Assembly (NCBI GenBank): GCA_024364735.1
Contig: JAGFNQ010008297.1
Span: 27,479-91,478 of the forward strand
DNA: 64,000 nucleotides
Source: Boesenbergia rotunda
Lineage: Eukaryota; Streptophyta; Magnoliopsida; Zingiberales; Zingiberaceae
Direction of reading: 5' to 3'
The notes under the pieces are model-generated. The model was not told the origin of the DNA. It was given only the letters and a program-made list of their open reading frames with translations, and made no database searches. Shown here one piece after another: positions 23,216 to 35,230 of the stretch (its first letter is position 1; each line of letters begins with the position of its first letter). Position numbers and translations under genes: made by a program.

Positions 23216-25096
23216 TTAGGTATTTATTTCCTTCTATACTTTCTTGACTTCCACAATCCACATCTCTGAGTAAATAGAGCATAAATTCCTCGTCTGGTTT
23301 AACTCGCTTGCTTGATTAGATTAGTTGATTTACTCGATTCTTTTATTAGACAAGTCCAGTCTATTCACTCGGTCTCTAAAATATTCCGACAATTTTTCAA
23401 ATGGCACACTTAAAGAATAGTATATTTGGACTCCAGAGCACTACAGAAATCCATAGGAGTATTAATGAGTCCAATCAAAGCTTTTTAATTCCATTGTTGA
23501 GTTTTAATCAAAACTTATTGATGAACCTAGGGGAACTAGAGGATTTTAATTTTTAAAAAATTAACATATAATGGAAGAGAGTAGTGTAGTGAAGATATTT
23601 ATGACGTTCATGTCTAATTCTAACATTCATATAATAAGTTATGCATATGTCAATTGACTTAAAATCTTAACTTTGAAAACATTTTGATCATTACTATTTT
23701 ATGATTCGATAAATAAATTTTATGATTCGATAAATAATCAAATTTATTCAAATATTCCTGCTATTCTATATTTCCTTTAAAAAGGTGCTCAATCAGCCGG
23801 AACTATAGAAGAAATAAATTTTGACAAGGGGTAAAATGAAAAAGAAATAGGATATTCTTAAATTTCACTAGATAATTTAAAACTTTGGATGCCCCTAAGA
23901 AAAATTGCCGAAAATATTGCGATAAACCTTAATTAAATTCTTGGTCCACAAACTATTATGGTAAACATAAAAAAAAAAAAGGGAATCAAATTCCAATCAC
24001 ACTACGACTGAACGGGCCACGACAATAACTATATATATAGAAAGCAGCCTTGCATTTAAATTTTAGTGGAGATGCCTTTCTTTCTACTTTTCAGAAACGC
24101 CATCCATCATCGATCATTGCATTTCAGTGGAGGCACCTTTTTCTCTCTAGTGGGATCTGGTCTCAAGGATTGGGTCTATATTTCTACGTTCAGAAAGAAG
24201 GCTGTGGTGACGCATGACTCCATTCAACATGGACAAACAAGTTTTGGTTTTGCTCAAATGAGCATATATGACAATTTTTAAATTTCTTAAATGGTGCATT
24301 TTTTTTTATTTTATTCCTCCAGTTAGCCACCATGATGTTATATTTAAAAATAATATCAGTGTTAGATTTCAAAAAATAACACTATTTGATATTTCATTTC
24401 AAAATTCAACTCAATGATGATGTTAATTTTTAAAAATTAATATAATACAATTTTGAAAATAATGTTTACCGTAATGCTATTATTTAAAATTCAACACAAT
24501 AATAATTGAAGAGGAATAAAACGAAAAATAAGTATGCTCTTTGGAAAATTTGAAAGTAAAATTGAGTATTTGGTTAAAATTGAATCAATCAAACTAACCA
24601 AAATTGAATAAATCGAATTTTTTCAATAAAAATGAATGAATTGATCTGAAAAAATATTGATTAATTTGATAAAAACTTTGAATTAACTAAATTTATGAGT
24701 AATTTATTTATAGGTTTGCTTACTTAGCAATTTACTGATTAATTTTTATATTGATTAATTCAATTTAATAGAATAAAAAATTTTAAAATTGAAATTAAAC
24801 CGAATTAAACGATATAATTGATTTTTTTAAAACAAATTAAAATTATAAAATAATAAAATTGAAATTTTAAATTCTATCAATTGAATTAATTTATTTGAAA
24901 CTTTTGTACATATCTAAAAAGTTCGATACAATAATTTTATAGTTTTAAATTCGCACTCCCTTTCTATCAATTCTCTCCATCATTGCCGCCCCCCTATAAA
25001 CGCCTACTGAAATTCATACAACAGAAAAGCAAAGCAAACAAGATCTTTCCCACTAAAAAAGAATATTTAAAAAGTTACAAGGCAAAATCGGCGGGG
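23216..25096. other. AT-rich intergenic DNA
   Basis: No frame with a recognisable domain. Scattered short direct repeats of AAAATTCAACACAAT type occur at 24350-24500. A TATA-like CTATAAACGCC near 24993 has no gene behind it. Confidence 0.5.
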
Positions 25097-25175
25097 GAAC
25101 TTTTTTTTTTGTTATATATAATAATTAAGGAGACGGAACTTTTTTTTTTGGTTATATATAATAATTAAGGAGACG
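25097..25175. repeat. 39-bp tandem duplication at a MITE end
   Basis: Two copies of GAAC, T-run, GTTATATATAATAATTAAGG, AGACG. Each copy contains the first 7 bases of the adjacent MITE, so the duplication arose after the MITE inserted. Confidence 0.85.
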
Positions 25176-25383
25176 TTTGATAAATAAATTTAGAAAATAG
25201 GAATGAGAATAAAATTTATTTCATTCTCATTTATGATGTTTGATATATAAAAATCAAAATTAAAATATGGATATCATACTCCTAATTTTATAATTCAGCC
25301 CTCACTAGATTATTATTAAACTTATAACCCCTCAATTAAAACTCATTATCATTTTCATTGTCGAATGTATACTAAGCGCTCCC
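25169..25383. mobile_element. Tourist-like MITE
   Basis: 215 bp between TAA at 25166-25168 and 25384-25386. Ends are GGAGACGTTTGATAAAT and, reversed, GGGAGCGCTTAGTATAC. No coding capacity. The terminal GCGCTCCC-TAA matches the right end of the MITE at 19789-20006, so they are probably one family. Confidence 0.65.
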
Positions 25384-25899
25384 TAAAAAATTAAAAAGGT
25401 TATTCCTTAATGAAAATTTTATTTTTTCCTAAATGGCAAATTGAATTGTGCAAAGAATTTTCTTCAAAAATAATAAATTTAAGAATATTAACTATTTGAA
25501 TGTGTTTTTATCAATATTTTTTAATTTGTTCGGATAATTGATGAAATTTTTTATAAGATTGTATTGATTATTTTTAAAATTAATCGATTCGCACAACATT
25601 GGCCAACAAAAAAAAGGAAATTCTCCGTTCACCCAACAAAAAAGGTGTAGGAGATAAAAGAGAAAAACGAGTCAAAGAATGAACTACTACATTAGCTGAA
25701 CGCCTAGAATGCGTCAACCTAACTATCATTAGCTTCACAAGCATTTCTTTGAGCACACAAGTCAATATATCCAAGATCATCAGATGGGTTCGTGCTGCTT
25801 GCACGGTCATCTGTGAATTGGAAAAAGCTAGAACATGATGAACTTATTCCGAACCGACTGAAAGCGTGCCCTTATAAGTGCCATGAGCTCTGCATGCAC

Positions 25900-26069
25900 C
25901 CGAGGCTATGATGTATTTTGTAAGATTTTTTTTTAAATGGAACATGAAATTTGGGACGTTGGCTTTTTAGATCGTCTACCGTGAGCGCTTCCTGATTTAT
26001 CTTAATGACCAGTACGAAATTTCTGTGGAGTCAAATCGGTTATTCCAGATTCTTCTGCTGCCTGGTTGA
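25900..26069. mobile_element. Second insert at the LINE RNase H target
   Basis: 170 bp bounded by two copies of the 19-bp target (CCATGAGCTCTGCATGCAC at 25881-25899 and ACATAAGCTTTGCATGCAC at 26070-26088). A T-rich run at 25928-25936 would be a poly(A) tail if read on the minus strand. On the minus strand GATTTGACTCC loosely resembles a tRNA B box. I think it is a short retroposon or degraded SINE; the family is unclear. Confidence 0.45.
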
Positions 26070-26088
26070 ACATAAGCTTTGCATGCAC

Positions 26089-26326
26089 ACCCCCACGGGC
26101 ATAGCTGAGATGGTAAGAGATTGGTAGATTGTCACTAAAAATTTTGAGTTCGAGCCACGGGGCTGATGGACACGTAAATCCTTGTATCTTATGTAAAAAA
26201 GTCTCTCACCCTCAACCTCTTGCCTTCTTAATCATCGTGATTTACCTTTTTCGAGATTTATCTCCTTTGTGTTAATTCTAGGACGGAGTGATGTAGACGT
26301 TGAGGATAAACGTTTCATCTTTTGTG
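26089..26326 (+). mobile_element. tRNA-derived SINE
   Basis: 238 bp between 19-bp target copies at 26070-26088 and 26327-26345 (one mismatch). An A-box-like sequence TAGCTGAGATGGTAAGAGATTGG (in two parts, 26103-26113 and on to 26124) and a B box GAGTTCGAGCC (26146-26156) lie at tRNA-like spacing, giving a pol III promoter. The body ends with a T-rich tail. It sits within the RNase H codons for His-Ala-Glu-Leu-Met of a LINE. Confidence 0.75.
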
Positions 26327-27316
26327 ACATAAGCTCTGCATGCACGACTAAAATAGGCTTCACAATCCGACTACCAAAAGCAAACACCAGCTTCCCATCT
26401 GAGTTTCGGATCACTCCCGCCCGCAACACCATAGATATTTAGTTGCTGCGTCCACGTCGATCCTAAGATGTCCAACGGAGGTAGAGACCAACAGCTTAGA
26501 GGGACAGAACCAGTCCCCTTTTTATTTACTTGAGTATCACGGATTGCAGCCCAATACTCTATATACGTAACCTAGCTATCATCCCATTGCTTTGGCAAAG
26601 ATCTACATGTGTCTTCATCAGTGTGGGTAACTCGAAGTCTACCGCACTAGACACTCCATGTTCAACACACAAATCTCTCAAAATCTGATTTGCTCAGGTG
26701 CTCCGTCATCCATAGGCAGATGTCTAACGCGGGACGTCCTCGAACTAATTCCAATATTTGCTTATACCTTTGGCCTTCCAGAAACCCCGAGTTTCCCGAC
26801 AGAAGAATAAAGCATGGGTTGTCGAATCGCCACCGTAATTGCAGAGGGGGCACATGCCAGACACCGGGACGTGATGTACTAACAGATTTTACAGATTCAA
26901 TCCGGCTGGGGTAATATCATGAGAAATTCGCCACCAAAAGATTCGGATTTTCGGTGGAATAGTGAGAGAACAAAGAAATTTCCACCATTTCTGCATCGGG
27001 CATTCTATTTGGTTTTCAGGAGGATTCTAGAGGCCAATACCAACTTTATATCCCTCTTTGACAGAGTATTTAGCTTTTGCATCGAACTTCCAGAACCTCG
27101 AATCCACAGACGGGAACTGTGGAAGCGGAATACGCAGGACCTTGTCCACAACATAGGGAAAAATTGTTTCTTACCACTTGAACGTCCCACTCTCCATCAT
27201 GTATAAGGGTGTTCACCGTGTTATAGTTCATCGTTGGAGCTACACGGTTGACAAGCTGATTACGAAAACTTGGAATCCACTTGTCTTGGAATATATTAAT
27301 AGACGTGCCCGTACCC

Positions 27317-28285
27317 TGTTACACCCCATGCAGCTGTCCGTCCGATACCGACCGGACTGTTTTTCCCTCGACTCGGCGGACAATCCGGAAACACAACCTT
27401 TACGACTTTCTAAACCCGCTTGTACCTAGCCTATAGGGTTGGAATAAGCTACTGAATGAAAAGAAAACGAAGACGACGACAAAAATTGCGTACCGGTACG
27501 ATTATGACAAGACAAAATGAGACAAAAGCCTCCTTGACACACAAAAATACAACTATGCCGCCATACAAAATAATACAACAGAAATTAAAACAGCGAAAAC
27601 AAATGGAAATACTGTATAATCGCAAATACAACTCAAACCAAAACACGAGTCGCTCCGAAATAGAAGGGCTGGGACAGGCTGCCGGCCACTCCAGACGATC
27701 AACCTGAGATGAAAAACAAGTCTGACGGTGTGAGTTCAAGAACTCAGCGAATACATATATCTGATATGCATAGTAAACTATACTAGCAGTAAGAGTCAAA
27801 CTGTCAACAGTAACAATAGTAATAGTAGGAAATGCTAAAACTATATTACTGAATAAATGATACATATCAAAGGCAGACAAACATGATGATATAAAGGTCC
27901 AAATATCACACGAGTAAAATAAGATCACCAGATCCTATGTACATATACCTTCTGAAGGTGTAGGTCAAATACATATACTGTAACCAAATATAGCAAGTAT
28001 GAGCAAACGCAACAATACAAACAACAACAATCATGCAATGATGCATTATGTGCACATGTTGTCTGTACGCACTCCAGCTACCCCTACATTGGTGGCCGAG
28101 TAGACAGGATGTCAGGGAGCCAATTGCTCCAATAACCATAATCCCAAAACTAGGCACGAGGGGAGCCAACTGCTCGCGGGTCACACAATCCATCATGACA
28201 TGTACCCCCTACGCCAACAAAGGGGGAGCTAACTGTTCGCGGGTCACACAACCCATCATGACATGTACCCAAAGCCAGAAAGGAG
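27317..28285. other. Repeat block, possible gypsy remnant, left part
   Basis: At 27317 the LINE stops and TGTTACACCCC begins, a typical LTR start. No coding domain is seen to 28285; the opposed frames at 27449-27928 and 27456-27707 look like chance. A ~69-bp tandem repeat (GGGAGCCAACTGCTCGCGGG, then CATCATGACATGTACC) covers about 28090-28275. Element E is inserted in this repeat, and the sequence resumes at 34759 (GAGCCAACTGCTCTC). Confidence 0.4.
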
Positions 28286-28290
28286 GAGCC

Positions 28291-29334
28291 TATTGGGGCA
28301 ATCGACCCAAGTATGATTGGGAAGATCATGATTTTGTGTGTGTGTGTCAATATGATTAAGTTAGGGCTTCATGTTGATCTAGTATGTGTATGTGAGTGTG
28401 CAGGCTTGCAGGATACACATTGACTTAGTTGAGTGTCTTTGGGGTCGGTGAAGGGTGGCATGGAGGCAAGCCGTGGGCTTGTGTGCGCATCCGAGGACCA
28501 TGGACAAAGCAGGGACGATGAGCCAAGGGAAGCGGACTTTGAGGCATACGTGAAGGATGACATGGAGGCAAGCCGAGGGCTTGTGTGCGCATCTGAGGTA
28601 CGAGAGCCAAAGTCGAAGAGGGCTTGAAGACAACAAGTCGAGGTTGCTGGATGAAGAGTCGACTGAGTCGTGAGGGTTCGAGTGCTGAGGGATTGTACTC
28701 GGGTAGGGAAACTCTGGACTGAGTCGTGAGGGTTCGAGTGCTGAGAGAAATGTACTCGGGAAGGGAAACCCTAGGCTTAGAGAGTTGGCAGTTGACTGAT
28801 GCTTGATCAGTCGACTGGTAAAGAGCACAAGAGATCAGTCGACTGGTAAAGGACTAGTCGACTAGTGTCGACCAGAATGCGAATCGTCAAGGCGGTGACA
28901 TTTGAATTTGCATGGACCAGTCGACTGCCCCAGAGGTAGTTGACTGGTAACGGTCAAATCAGCCTCGAGCACTATTTAAGAGGGCTCGTTTATGACTATT
29001 TCTTCTTGGCGAAACAAGCTTGGTAAGAGTTTGTTAGTAGCTTACAAGTGCTCAGGTCGTGTCAAAGGGTTGTGGCGAGGTTTCTCCACCCACAAGGAGC
29101 GACAAGAGCTAGCCGGAAGTGCTCCGGGGAATCATCCACTGAAGGATCGGGATCGTCCACCTTACGGACAACCGTGGAGTAGGAGTTTTATCTCCGAACC
29201 ACATAAATCGGTGTGTCTTTCTTGTTTGTTAGCTTTAGTTTTTGTTATTCTACTTGCGCATTAACCTTTGTAGGATGACAAGATTGAAAAGTTGTTATTC
29301 ACCCCCTCCTCTAGCAAACAATGAGGTCCTAACA
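28291..29334 (+). repeat. 5' LTR of element E
   Basis: 1044 bp. A cluster of the perfect palindrome CAGTCGACTG and one-base variants lies at 28790-28935. A TATA-like TATTTAAG follows at 28973-28980. The U5 part holds TTGGCGAAACAAGCTTGG and ends in GGTCCTAACA. Confidence 0.87.
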
Positions 29335-29336
29335 AG

Positions 29337-29348
29337 TGGTATCAGAGC
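29337..29348 (+). other. Primer-binding site of element E
   Basis: TGGTATCAGAGC, an exact copia-type initiator-Met tRNA site, two bases after the LTR. Confidence 0.9.
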
Positions 29349-29400
29349 AGGGTTCGCTTATATACGGACTAATCGGCGAGCGATCAAAAAGATAGAGGAA

Positions 29401-30802
29401 ATGGCGATAGAAGAAAAATTGGGTGATGATATCAATGTTCCACCTCCTTATGATCACGAGGATTTCTAGTATTGGAGGATGCGGACAAAGATTTGGTTTG
29501 CTATGGATTGGAACTACATGATCACGATAGAAGAGCCATTTGAAGTTCCAAGAGATAAGCACGGGAAAAATCTTCGACCAAGATATTGGAATAAGGAGCA
29601 ACAAGCACAATCAAAGGCAAACGAAATGGTAATTTCAATTTTACTTAGTATTTTACCTAATGAAATAATTAGTGGTGTAAGTGAATACAAAAGTGCACAT
29701 GAGTTATGAAACAAGATGATAGCATTCCATAAAAACCCTACACAAGCTCAATTAGTGGAAGAGCCCACGGAGATGAGCTCAATGGACCAAAAAGAGGAAA
29801 AAGAAAAAGAGGCATCCATCTCCTCAAGTGAAGCGACACAAGAAAGTGAAAGATCATCCACATCATCAAGGGAAGAAGAAGAGGTCTCCATTTTAAGGAT
29901 TGAGGGGGAGGAGAGACCATCTTCGATACCGGAGCAAGAAGAAGCATCTACCTCCACAAAAGCAAAGTCAAAATACCACATCATTTGCTTTGGGTGCAAC
30001 AAGAAGGGACATTACAAGGTCAAGTGTCCACTAGGTAAAAAGGAGGTAAACCTTAAACCCAAGTCAATTCATTTAGACTCTAACATGGGTTGTAGGGAAA
30101 AGAAGGAGAAAAAGCATATTAGGTGTTATACATGTGGTGAGCTAGGACATTACCACACCAAATGCTCAAGGAAAGAGAATTCAGGAAATTAGAACATTTG
30201 AGGATGTGTGAGAAGAAGGAAAAGGAGAAAAGCTCATATCAAGGGGGAGCTACAAGGGTAAGAGAGGTAATCCCTAACTTTAAGCATTTTTCAAACTCCT
30301 CCATGAATGTTAGAAGTAATGAAAATTATTTGCCTATACATAATTTTGGTTTTAGATATCATGATAGAAATAAGGCTAATGTTGTATCTCAAAACCCTAA
30401 GGAATCTATGTATCATGATAAACCTAGGATTTTTAAACCTAAGGAGTAAGACATTAATCGAAAGAAAGGAAGACACATGCCTAGGCAAATTGGTAGATCT
30501 AGAAATGTTCAAAGTGGACATGGTGATACTAAGGTGAAGAACCTAGAAAGGAAAATCAAGCCTTGAGGGCAAGGCTTGATAAATTAGAAAAAATACTAGA
30601 TAGACTCACTAGTGGATCTAGGGGCTTAGACATGGTGTCAAGGAGTCAACACCCCGAAAATGATAGACCGGGTCTAGGATATCGATCTACAAGATCAAAT
30701 GCTATTGAAAAAAATCATATGCAAGGATACTATATGACTATAGCAAGGGGGAAATCAAAAATAGCAAGGGAAAGCTATTTAAAGGAGAGAAGAAGACTTT
30801 AA
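29401..30802 (+). pseudogene. Element E gag with two zinc knuckles, broken
   Basis: ATG at 29401 (MAIEEKLGDDINVPPPYDHED). One frame continues to 30192 except for stops TAG at 29467-29469 and TGA at 29707-29709. Order: gag core, an acidic Ser/Glu-rich linker (29780-29950), zinc knuckle 1 CFGCNKKGHYKVKC (~29989-30030) and zinc knuckle 2 CYTCGELGHYHTKC (~30124-30165), both CX2CX4HX4C. After a frameshift near 30190 come a basic region and a coiled-coil segment (LRARLDKLEKILDRLTSGSRG, 30560-30625). This is the gag type that precedes pol in related copia elements, but here pol does not follow. Confidence 0.82.
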
Positions 30803-31424
30803 CTAAGGACAAGGTGTGGAAAGTTAAGGAAGCAAGGGTTGTAGGTCAAGAAGTACCGGAGGTACACATATGTGTCCTTGCCATTATAGATGAGTCATCT
30901 AGGGAGGTGACTAAGGCTAAGAGCTCAATGGGGAGCTCTAGGAGTCAAAATGGGATCCATGGTCAATGGATCTCAAGAGGATTTCTCCGAAAGAACTAGA
31001 TGAATTGTGAGATGTGCCAAAGGATTTAGAGACAAAATTGAGTCTTAATCCTAGGGTTTGGCACATTAAAAGTAAGGTATCATACAAAAAAAAATGACAA
31101 TGAAGCTACATTGCATATAAATTGATTCTTAATGTGGGAATGTCATATAAACCAATGCTAAGGATGCATTGAGGATGAGGATGAGAAGATACATCAAGGA
31201 GAGATCAAAATTAGGACTTTAGGTCAAGGTTCAATTGAATCATTTAGATAGTTTTGAGATTTGTGTCAATCTTGGGATTGGTGATAGGTACATGGGTAAA
31301 TGTATTTTTTCCAAGTAGACACGGGTACCACAAATCTCTCCACAAAATTTGGAAAATTTTAAAGATTTGTGAAATTTCTGGTGCATTTCTGAAGTTGGGT
31401 CAAAATGCTGAAATATAGGGTATC

Positions 31425-31570
31425 AGTCGACTGATGCCAAGGCAGTCGACTGATCCAGTATAAACCAGAAACTAGGAAATTCGATACATCAGTCGACTGG
31501 CCCTAGGGCAGTCGACTGATCTTTCTGTTCGGTTTATCAGTCGACTGACCCTAGGTCAGTCGACTGATGC
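31425..31570 (+). promoter_or_regulatory. Palindrome cluster ahead of ORF2 of E
   Basis: Six exact copies of CAGTCGACTG within ~140 bp, in three pairs. A TATA-like TTTTTAAAAG follows at 31578-31587, then a C/T-rich stretch to the ORF2 start at 31782. The same palindrome precedes TATTTAAG in both LTRs. I infer a promoter for ORF2; no transcript evidence is available. Confidence 0.55.
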
Positions 31571-31781
31571 TGCAAAGTTTTTAAAAGAACAACCGCGCGA
31601 GGGGCGGCCGAACCTAGGGTTTCAGTGCCGCCCCTTACTGTTACTCTTCTCCCTCGACCTCTCCAACTGATCTAAATCTTCCCCAAGCCTTAAAATCATC
31701 TTCCTAGCCTTCCTTCACCCTTGATTCGAGTCTAGAGCAAGAAAAGCATCGTTTTTGAGTCAACCGTGATCCTTATTCATC

Positions 31782-33073
31782 ATGCAACGATTGGGGAAAG
31801 GGTAACGAGTTATTTGCTTTACTTTTCCCAATTAATTCATGATTCATAACTAACTCTCTCCATTTTGCATGGTTTTCCTTGTTTTTCCTTTTGATTGGGT
31901 CATTCATGGGACATGCATGGGGTAATTGCATTCTAGGGTTGCACAAAAGAGAAAGATGAGTGAGGAACCATCCCAGCAGCATCCCGTAAATCCTGAGGCT
32001 CCTCGGTTCCGATCCAAGGTCTGTCGACAAAGATTTGCAAATGTTGACTTTGTGTTAATGAACTGTAGATACCTCAACCAAGCGTATTTTCAGGAGAATA
32101 CTCCGAACATTGTTGAGATAATCACCCATTTTGGCTTAGAGAAACTTGTTTACTATCAGCATTTTGTCAACATTGACCTGTGCAAAGAATTTTATGCAAA
32201 CCTTACATGTGGTAGTCCCGATGATGGGACTTATGAGTCTATGGTGTAGGGAGTTGCCATTCCTTTTTCACCTGCAGTATTAGGATCATTTCTAGGGTGT
32301 CGGGTTTTTGAAAACTCATTTACATGTTTTCCCAAAGTCATTGAGCTATTAACCTTGCCCAATGTCAACATTGATCAGATCCACTGTCATTATTTTGAAA
32401 ATCCTCTACCTCCTCTAGAGCGTATCTTTGTAGCTAGGCGCATGAGTCCAATAAGCAACATCTTGTATAAAATCATCCTAGACTGTATTCTGCCCATTGT
32501 CACAAGGGGAGGTCCAAGATTCGGCTACCTCACTTGGTGATGATGTATGCATTAGAGAGGAGATTTGACATAGATATTGCATTGCATATATTCATCTCCA
32601 TTGTTCATTTTTCGCATGACGTAAATAGAAAAATCTACATGTCATTCGGTCATGTTTTGACCGAATTCTTTATGTCTAGAGGTATTAGAACCACTAAGGG
32701 TCAGGTACATCATCTGTCCAAGGACTACGACCAGATCGAATCTCGGCAACTTTCCTTAGCGGGGATTGAGAGGCAGCAGGGGGTCATGATCTGGCGACGT
32801 CGTCCTGCCTCTTCCAGCTCTGACGATGAGGAGGAGGCTGCTCTTGCTGTTGCGCCTACTGCTGCTCCAGCTGGGATCATAGAAGAGCGATTCTCTCGAT
32901 TGGAGGCAGAGGTTCACGGTCTCAGGGAGGATTTTCAGACTTTTCAACAGTATCAGGAGGGTCTCAGAGGCGACTTTCAGAGGTTCCAGCGGTGCCAGGA
33001 CGAGATGTATGAGTTGATGCAGAACTGGAACCTTATGTATCAGGCCACTCCTCCTCTCTCCTCCAGGCGATGA
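31782..33073 (+). pseudogene. Element E ORF2, two exons, plant-transposon-type domain
   Basis: Predicted exon 1 is 31782-31801 (20 nt, ATG start). The intron is 31802-31936 (135 bp, GTAACG donor, TTCTAG acceptor) and exon 2 is 31937-33073; splicing keeps the frame into KRKMSEEPSQQHP. Exon 2 holds a helical region with FGLEKLVYYQHFVNIDLCKEFYAN and a Leu-rich part ending FDIDIALHIF. Then come LSLAGIERQQGVMIWRRR, an acidic SSSSDDEEE linker and a coiled coil (RLEAEVHGLREDFQ). It is broken by TAG at 32247-32249 and a frameshift near 32520. Its intact homologue in F is at 43384-44622. The domain resembles the 'putative plant transposon protein' family; its function is unknown. Confidence 0.7.
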
Positions 33074-33689
33074 CATGTAGACTCAGCTTGATGCGGTGGT
33101 GATAGTGTTGAGAGTATATTGAGCTTAGGAATTTTTATTATCTCTTAAACGCTTTATTTCATATTGTATTATTTGAGATTTAGGTATTTTCATGAAACTA
33201 TATTTTTCTAGGATAGACTACATCATAAGAAATATGCTTGCAAAATTTTAGATTTTTTCAAATTTTGTGGAATTTTTTAAGGGTTTCTGAATTTCGGCTG
33301 GAAATTCTGGTTTTTGTGTATCAGTTGGGGCAGTCGACTGATCTTTCTGTAGGTTTGCGGTTTGCAGGTCCCAGTCGACTGGGAACTAGGCAGTCGACTG
33401 GTACTGCTATTTTCTAATTTCTGGGGTTCTCAGAAATAGAAAGGTGTTCTCATTGATACTAGGGTTAGGATTGCTTGTGGTAATTTTTTTGATAGTGTCA
33501 AAGGGGGAGAACTTGTGATTTTAAGTTAGGTGTTAACTGAACTTGTGGTTATGGAAAATTAAAAATTATGTGAAGGGCATAGTTAAGGGGGAGGATGCAT
33601 TTGTTTATGCTTCTTACTATGTCTTTAATTTTCAATTGTTATTGTTTTGCACCTAACTTAAACATATTGTCACATAAAAGGGGGAAAAT

Positions 33690-34758
33690 TTTTGGGGCAA
33701 TCGACCCAAGTATGATCGGGAAGATCATGGTTTTGATGTGTGTGTGTCAATATGATTAAGTTAGGGTTTCATGTTGATCTAATATGTGTATGTGAGTGTG
33801 CAGGCTTGCAGGATACACATTGACTTAGTTGGGCGTCTTCGGGGCTGGTGAAGGGTGGCATGGAGGCAAGCCGTGGGCTTGTGTGCGCATCCGAGGGACC
33901 GTGGACAAAGCAGGGACGATAAGCCGAAGAAGCGGACTTCAAGGCATACGTGAAGGATGGCATGGAGGCAAGCCAAGGGCTTGCGTGTGCATCTGAGGGA
34001 CGAGAGCCAAAGTCGAAGAGGGCTTGAAGGCAACAGGTCAAGTCTGCTGGATGAAGAGTCGACTGAGTCGTGAGGGTTCGAGTGCTGAGGAATTGTACTC
34101 GGGTAGGGAAACTCTGGGACTGAGTCGTGAGGGTTCGAGTGCTGAGAGAAATATACTCGGGAAGGGAAACCCTAGGCTTAGAGAATTGGCAGTCGACTGA
34201 TGCTTGATCAGTCGACTGGTAAAGAGCACAGAGAGATTAATCGACTGGTAAAGGACCAGTCGACTGGTGCAGTCGACTGAGCAGTCGACTGGTGTTGACC
34301 AGAATGCGAATCGTCAAGGCGGTGATATTTGAATTCGCATGGACCAGTCGACTGCCCCAGGGATAGTCGACTAGTAACGGTCAAATCAGCCTCGAGCATT
34401 ATTTAAGAGAGCTCATTTATGACTGTTTCTTTTTGGCGAAACAAGCTTGGTAAGAGCCTGTTAGTAGCTTACAAGTGCTCAAGTCATGTCCAAGGGTTGT
34501 GGCAAGGTTTCTCCACCCACAAGGATCGACAAGAGCTAGCCAGAGGTGCTCCGGGGAGTCATCCACTGAAGGATCGGGATCGTCCACCTTACGGAGAGCC
34601 GTGAAGTAGGAGTTATATCTCTGAACCATGTAAATTGGTGTGTCTTTCTTGTTTGTTAGCTTTAGTTTTTGTTATTCCGCTTGTACACTAACCTTTGTAG
34701 GAAGACAAGATCGAAAAGTTGCTATTCACCCCCTCTAGCAAACAACAAGGTCCTAACA
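33690..34758 (+). repeat. 3' LTR of element E
   Basis: 1069 bp. It has the same layout as the 5' LTR, with CAGTCGACTG copies at about 34190-34360 and TATTTAAG at about 34400. It ends TCCTAACA and is followed by GAGCC. Confidence 0.87.
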
Positions 34759-35230
34759 GAGCCAACTGCTCTCTATACCATCTCTGCCTGCTACCACGCT
34801 CCGGCATCACTACCCATGAGTGACCGAGCGGAGACACGACAGAACAACTGCACACACTAGGAGGGGTCCCTGATTGCTACGATGCACCGGAATCACTGCT
34901 CATGAGTGACCATGTAGAGTCTCGACAGGGCAACTATACACACCCTCCAATAATCACTACTCGCCAGTAACAATGTGTACAGATCATGATCGCCACGTAT
35001 CACTAGTGTCTGCTACCATGCTCCAGCAACACTACCTATGGGTGATCGAGTGGAGATACAACAAAACTACTTCCCACATCCGGAGGGGTCCCTGACTGCT
35101 ATGATGCACCAGAATCACTGCTCAGGAGTGACCGTGCAGAGTCTCGACAGGGCAATTGTGTGCACCCTCCAATATTTACTACTCACGTATGACAATGTGT
35201 GCAGATCATGACCGTCATGACAAATGACAT
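34759..35230. repeat. Two tandem ~222-bp units
   Basis: Units start at 34790 (GCTACCACGCTCC) and 35012 (GCTACCATGCTCC). Both contain GGAGGGGTCCCTGA, GAATCACTGCTCA.GAGTGACC and GAGTCTCGACAGGGCAA. The block is the continuation of the DNA left of element E. Confidence 0.8.

Larger units (their letters stand above)
25560..27316 (-). pseudogene. LINE (L1-type) 3' half: zf-RVT and RNase H
   Basis: Read on the minus strand. Near 27300 comes a block WRxGxG-like (GTGTSINIFQDKWIPSF). The reverse-transcriptase zinc-binding region follows at about 26985-26790: WKFLCSLTIPPKIRIFWWR, then CPLCNYGGDSTTHALFFC. The RNase H domain follows: VIRNSDGKLVFAFGSRIV at ~26410-26355, VVHAELM at 26350-26327, then, after two inserts, HAELMALIRARFQS at ~25895-25855 and ANVVVHSLTRFS near 25690. 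Stops are frequent. The RT domain of the same element type lies on the same strand at 37605-38930, separated by about 10 kb of insert. Confidence 0.8.
28291..34758 (+). mobile_element. LTR element E with gag and spliced ORF2, no pol
   Basis: LTRs 28291-29334 and 33690-34758 are closely similar along their length. The ends are TATTGGGG (5') and TTTTGGGG (3') where the relative at 51321-52334 has TGTTGGGG; both end TCCTAACA. GAGCC is duplicated at 28286-28290 and 34759-34763. Primer site TGGTATCAGAGC is at 29337-29348 and the polypurine tract AAAAGGGGGAAAA is just before the 3' LTR. Interior: gag with two zinc knuckles, then a spliced accessory gene. I find no protease, integrase, RT or RNase H motif, so it is non-autonomous. 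Confidence 0.88.

Noticed and set aside
26102..26160. A true tRNA gene
   Set aside because: A and B boxes are present but there is no cloverleaf with an acceptor stem, and it lies in a 238-bp unit with target duplications: a SINE.
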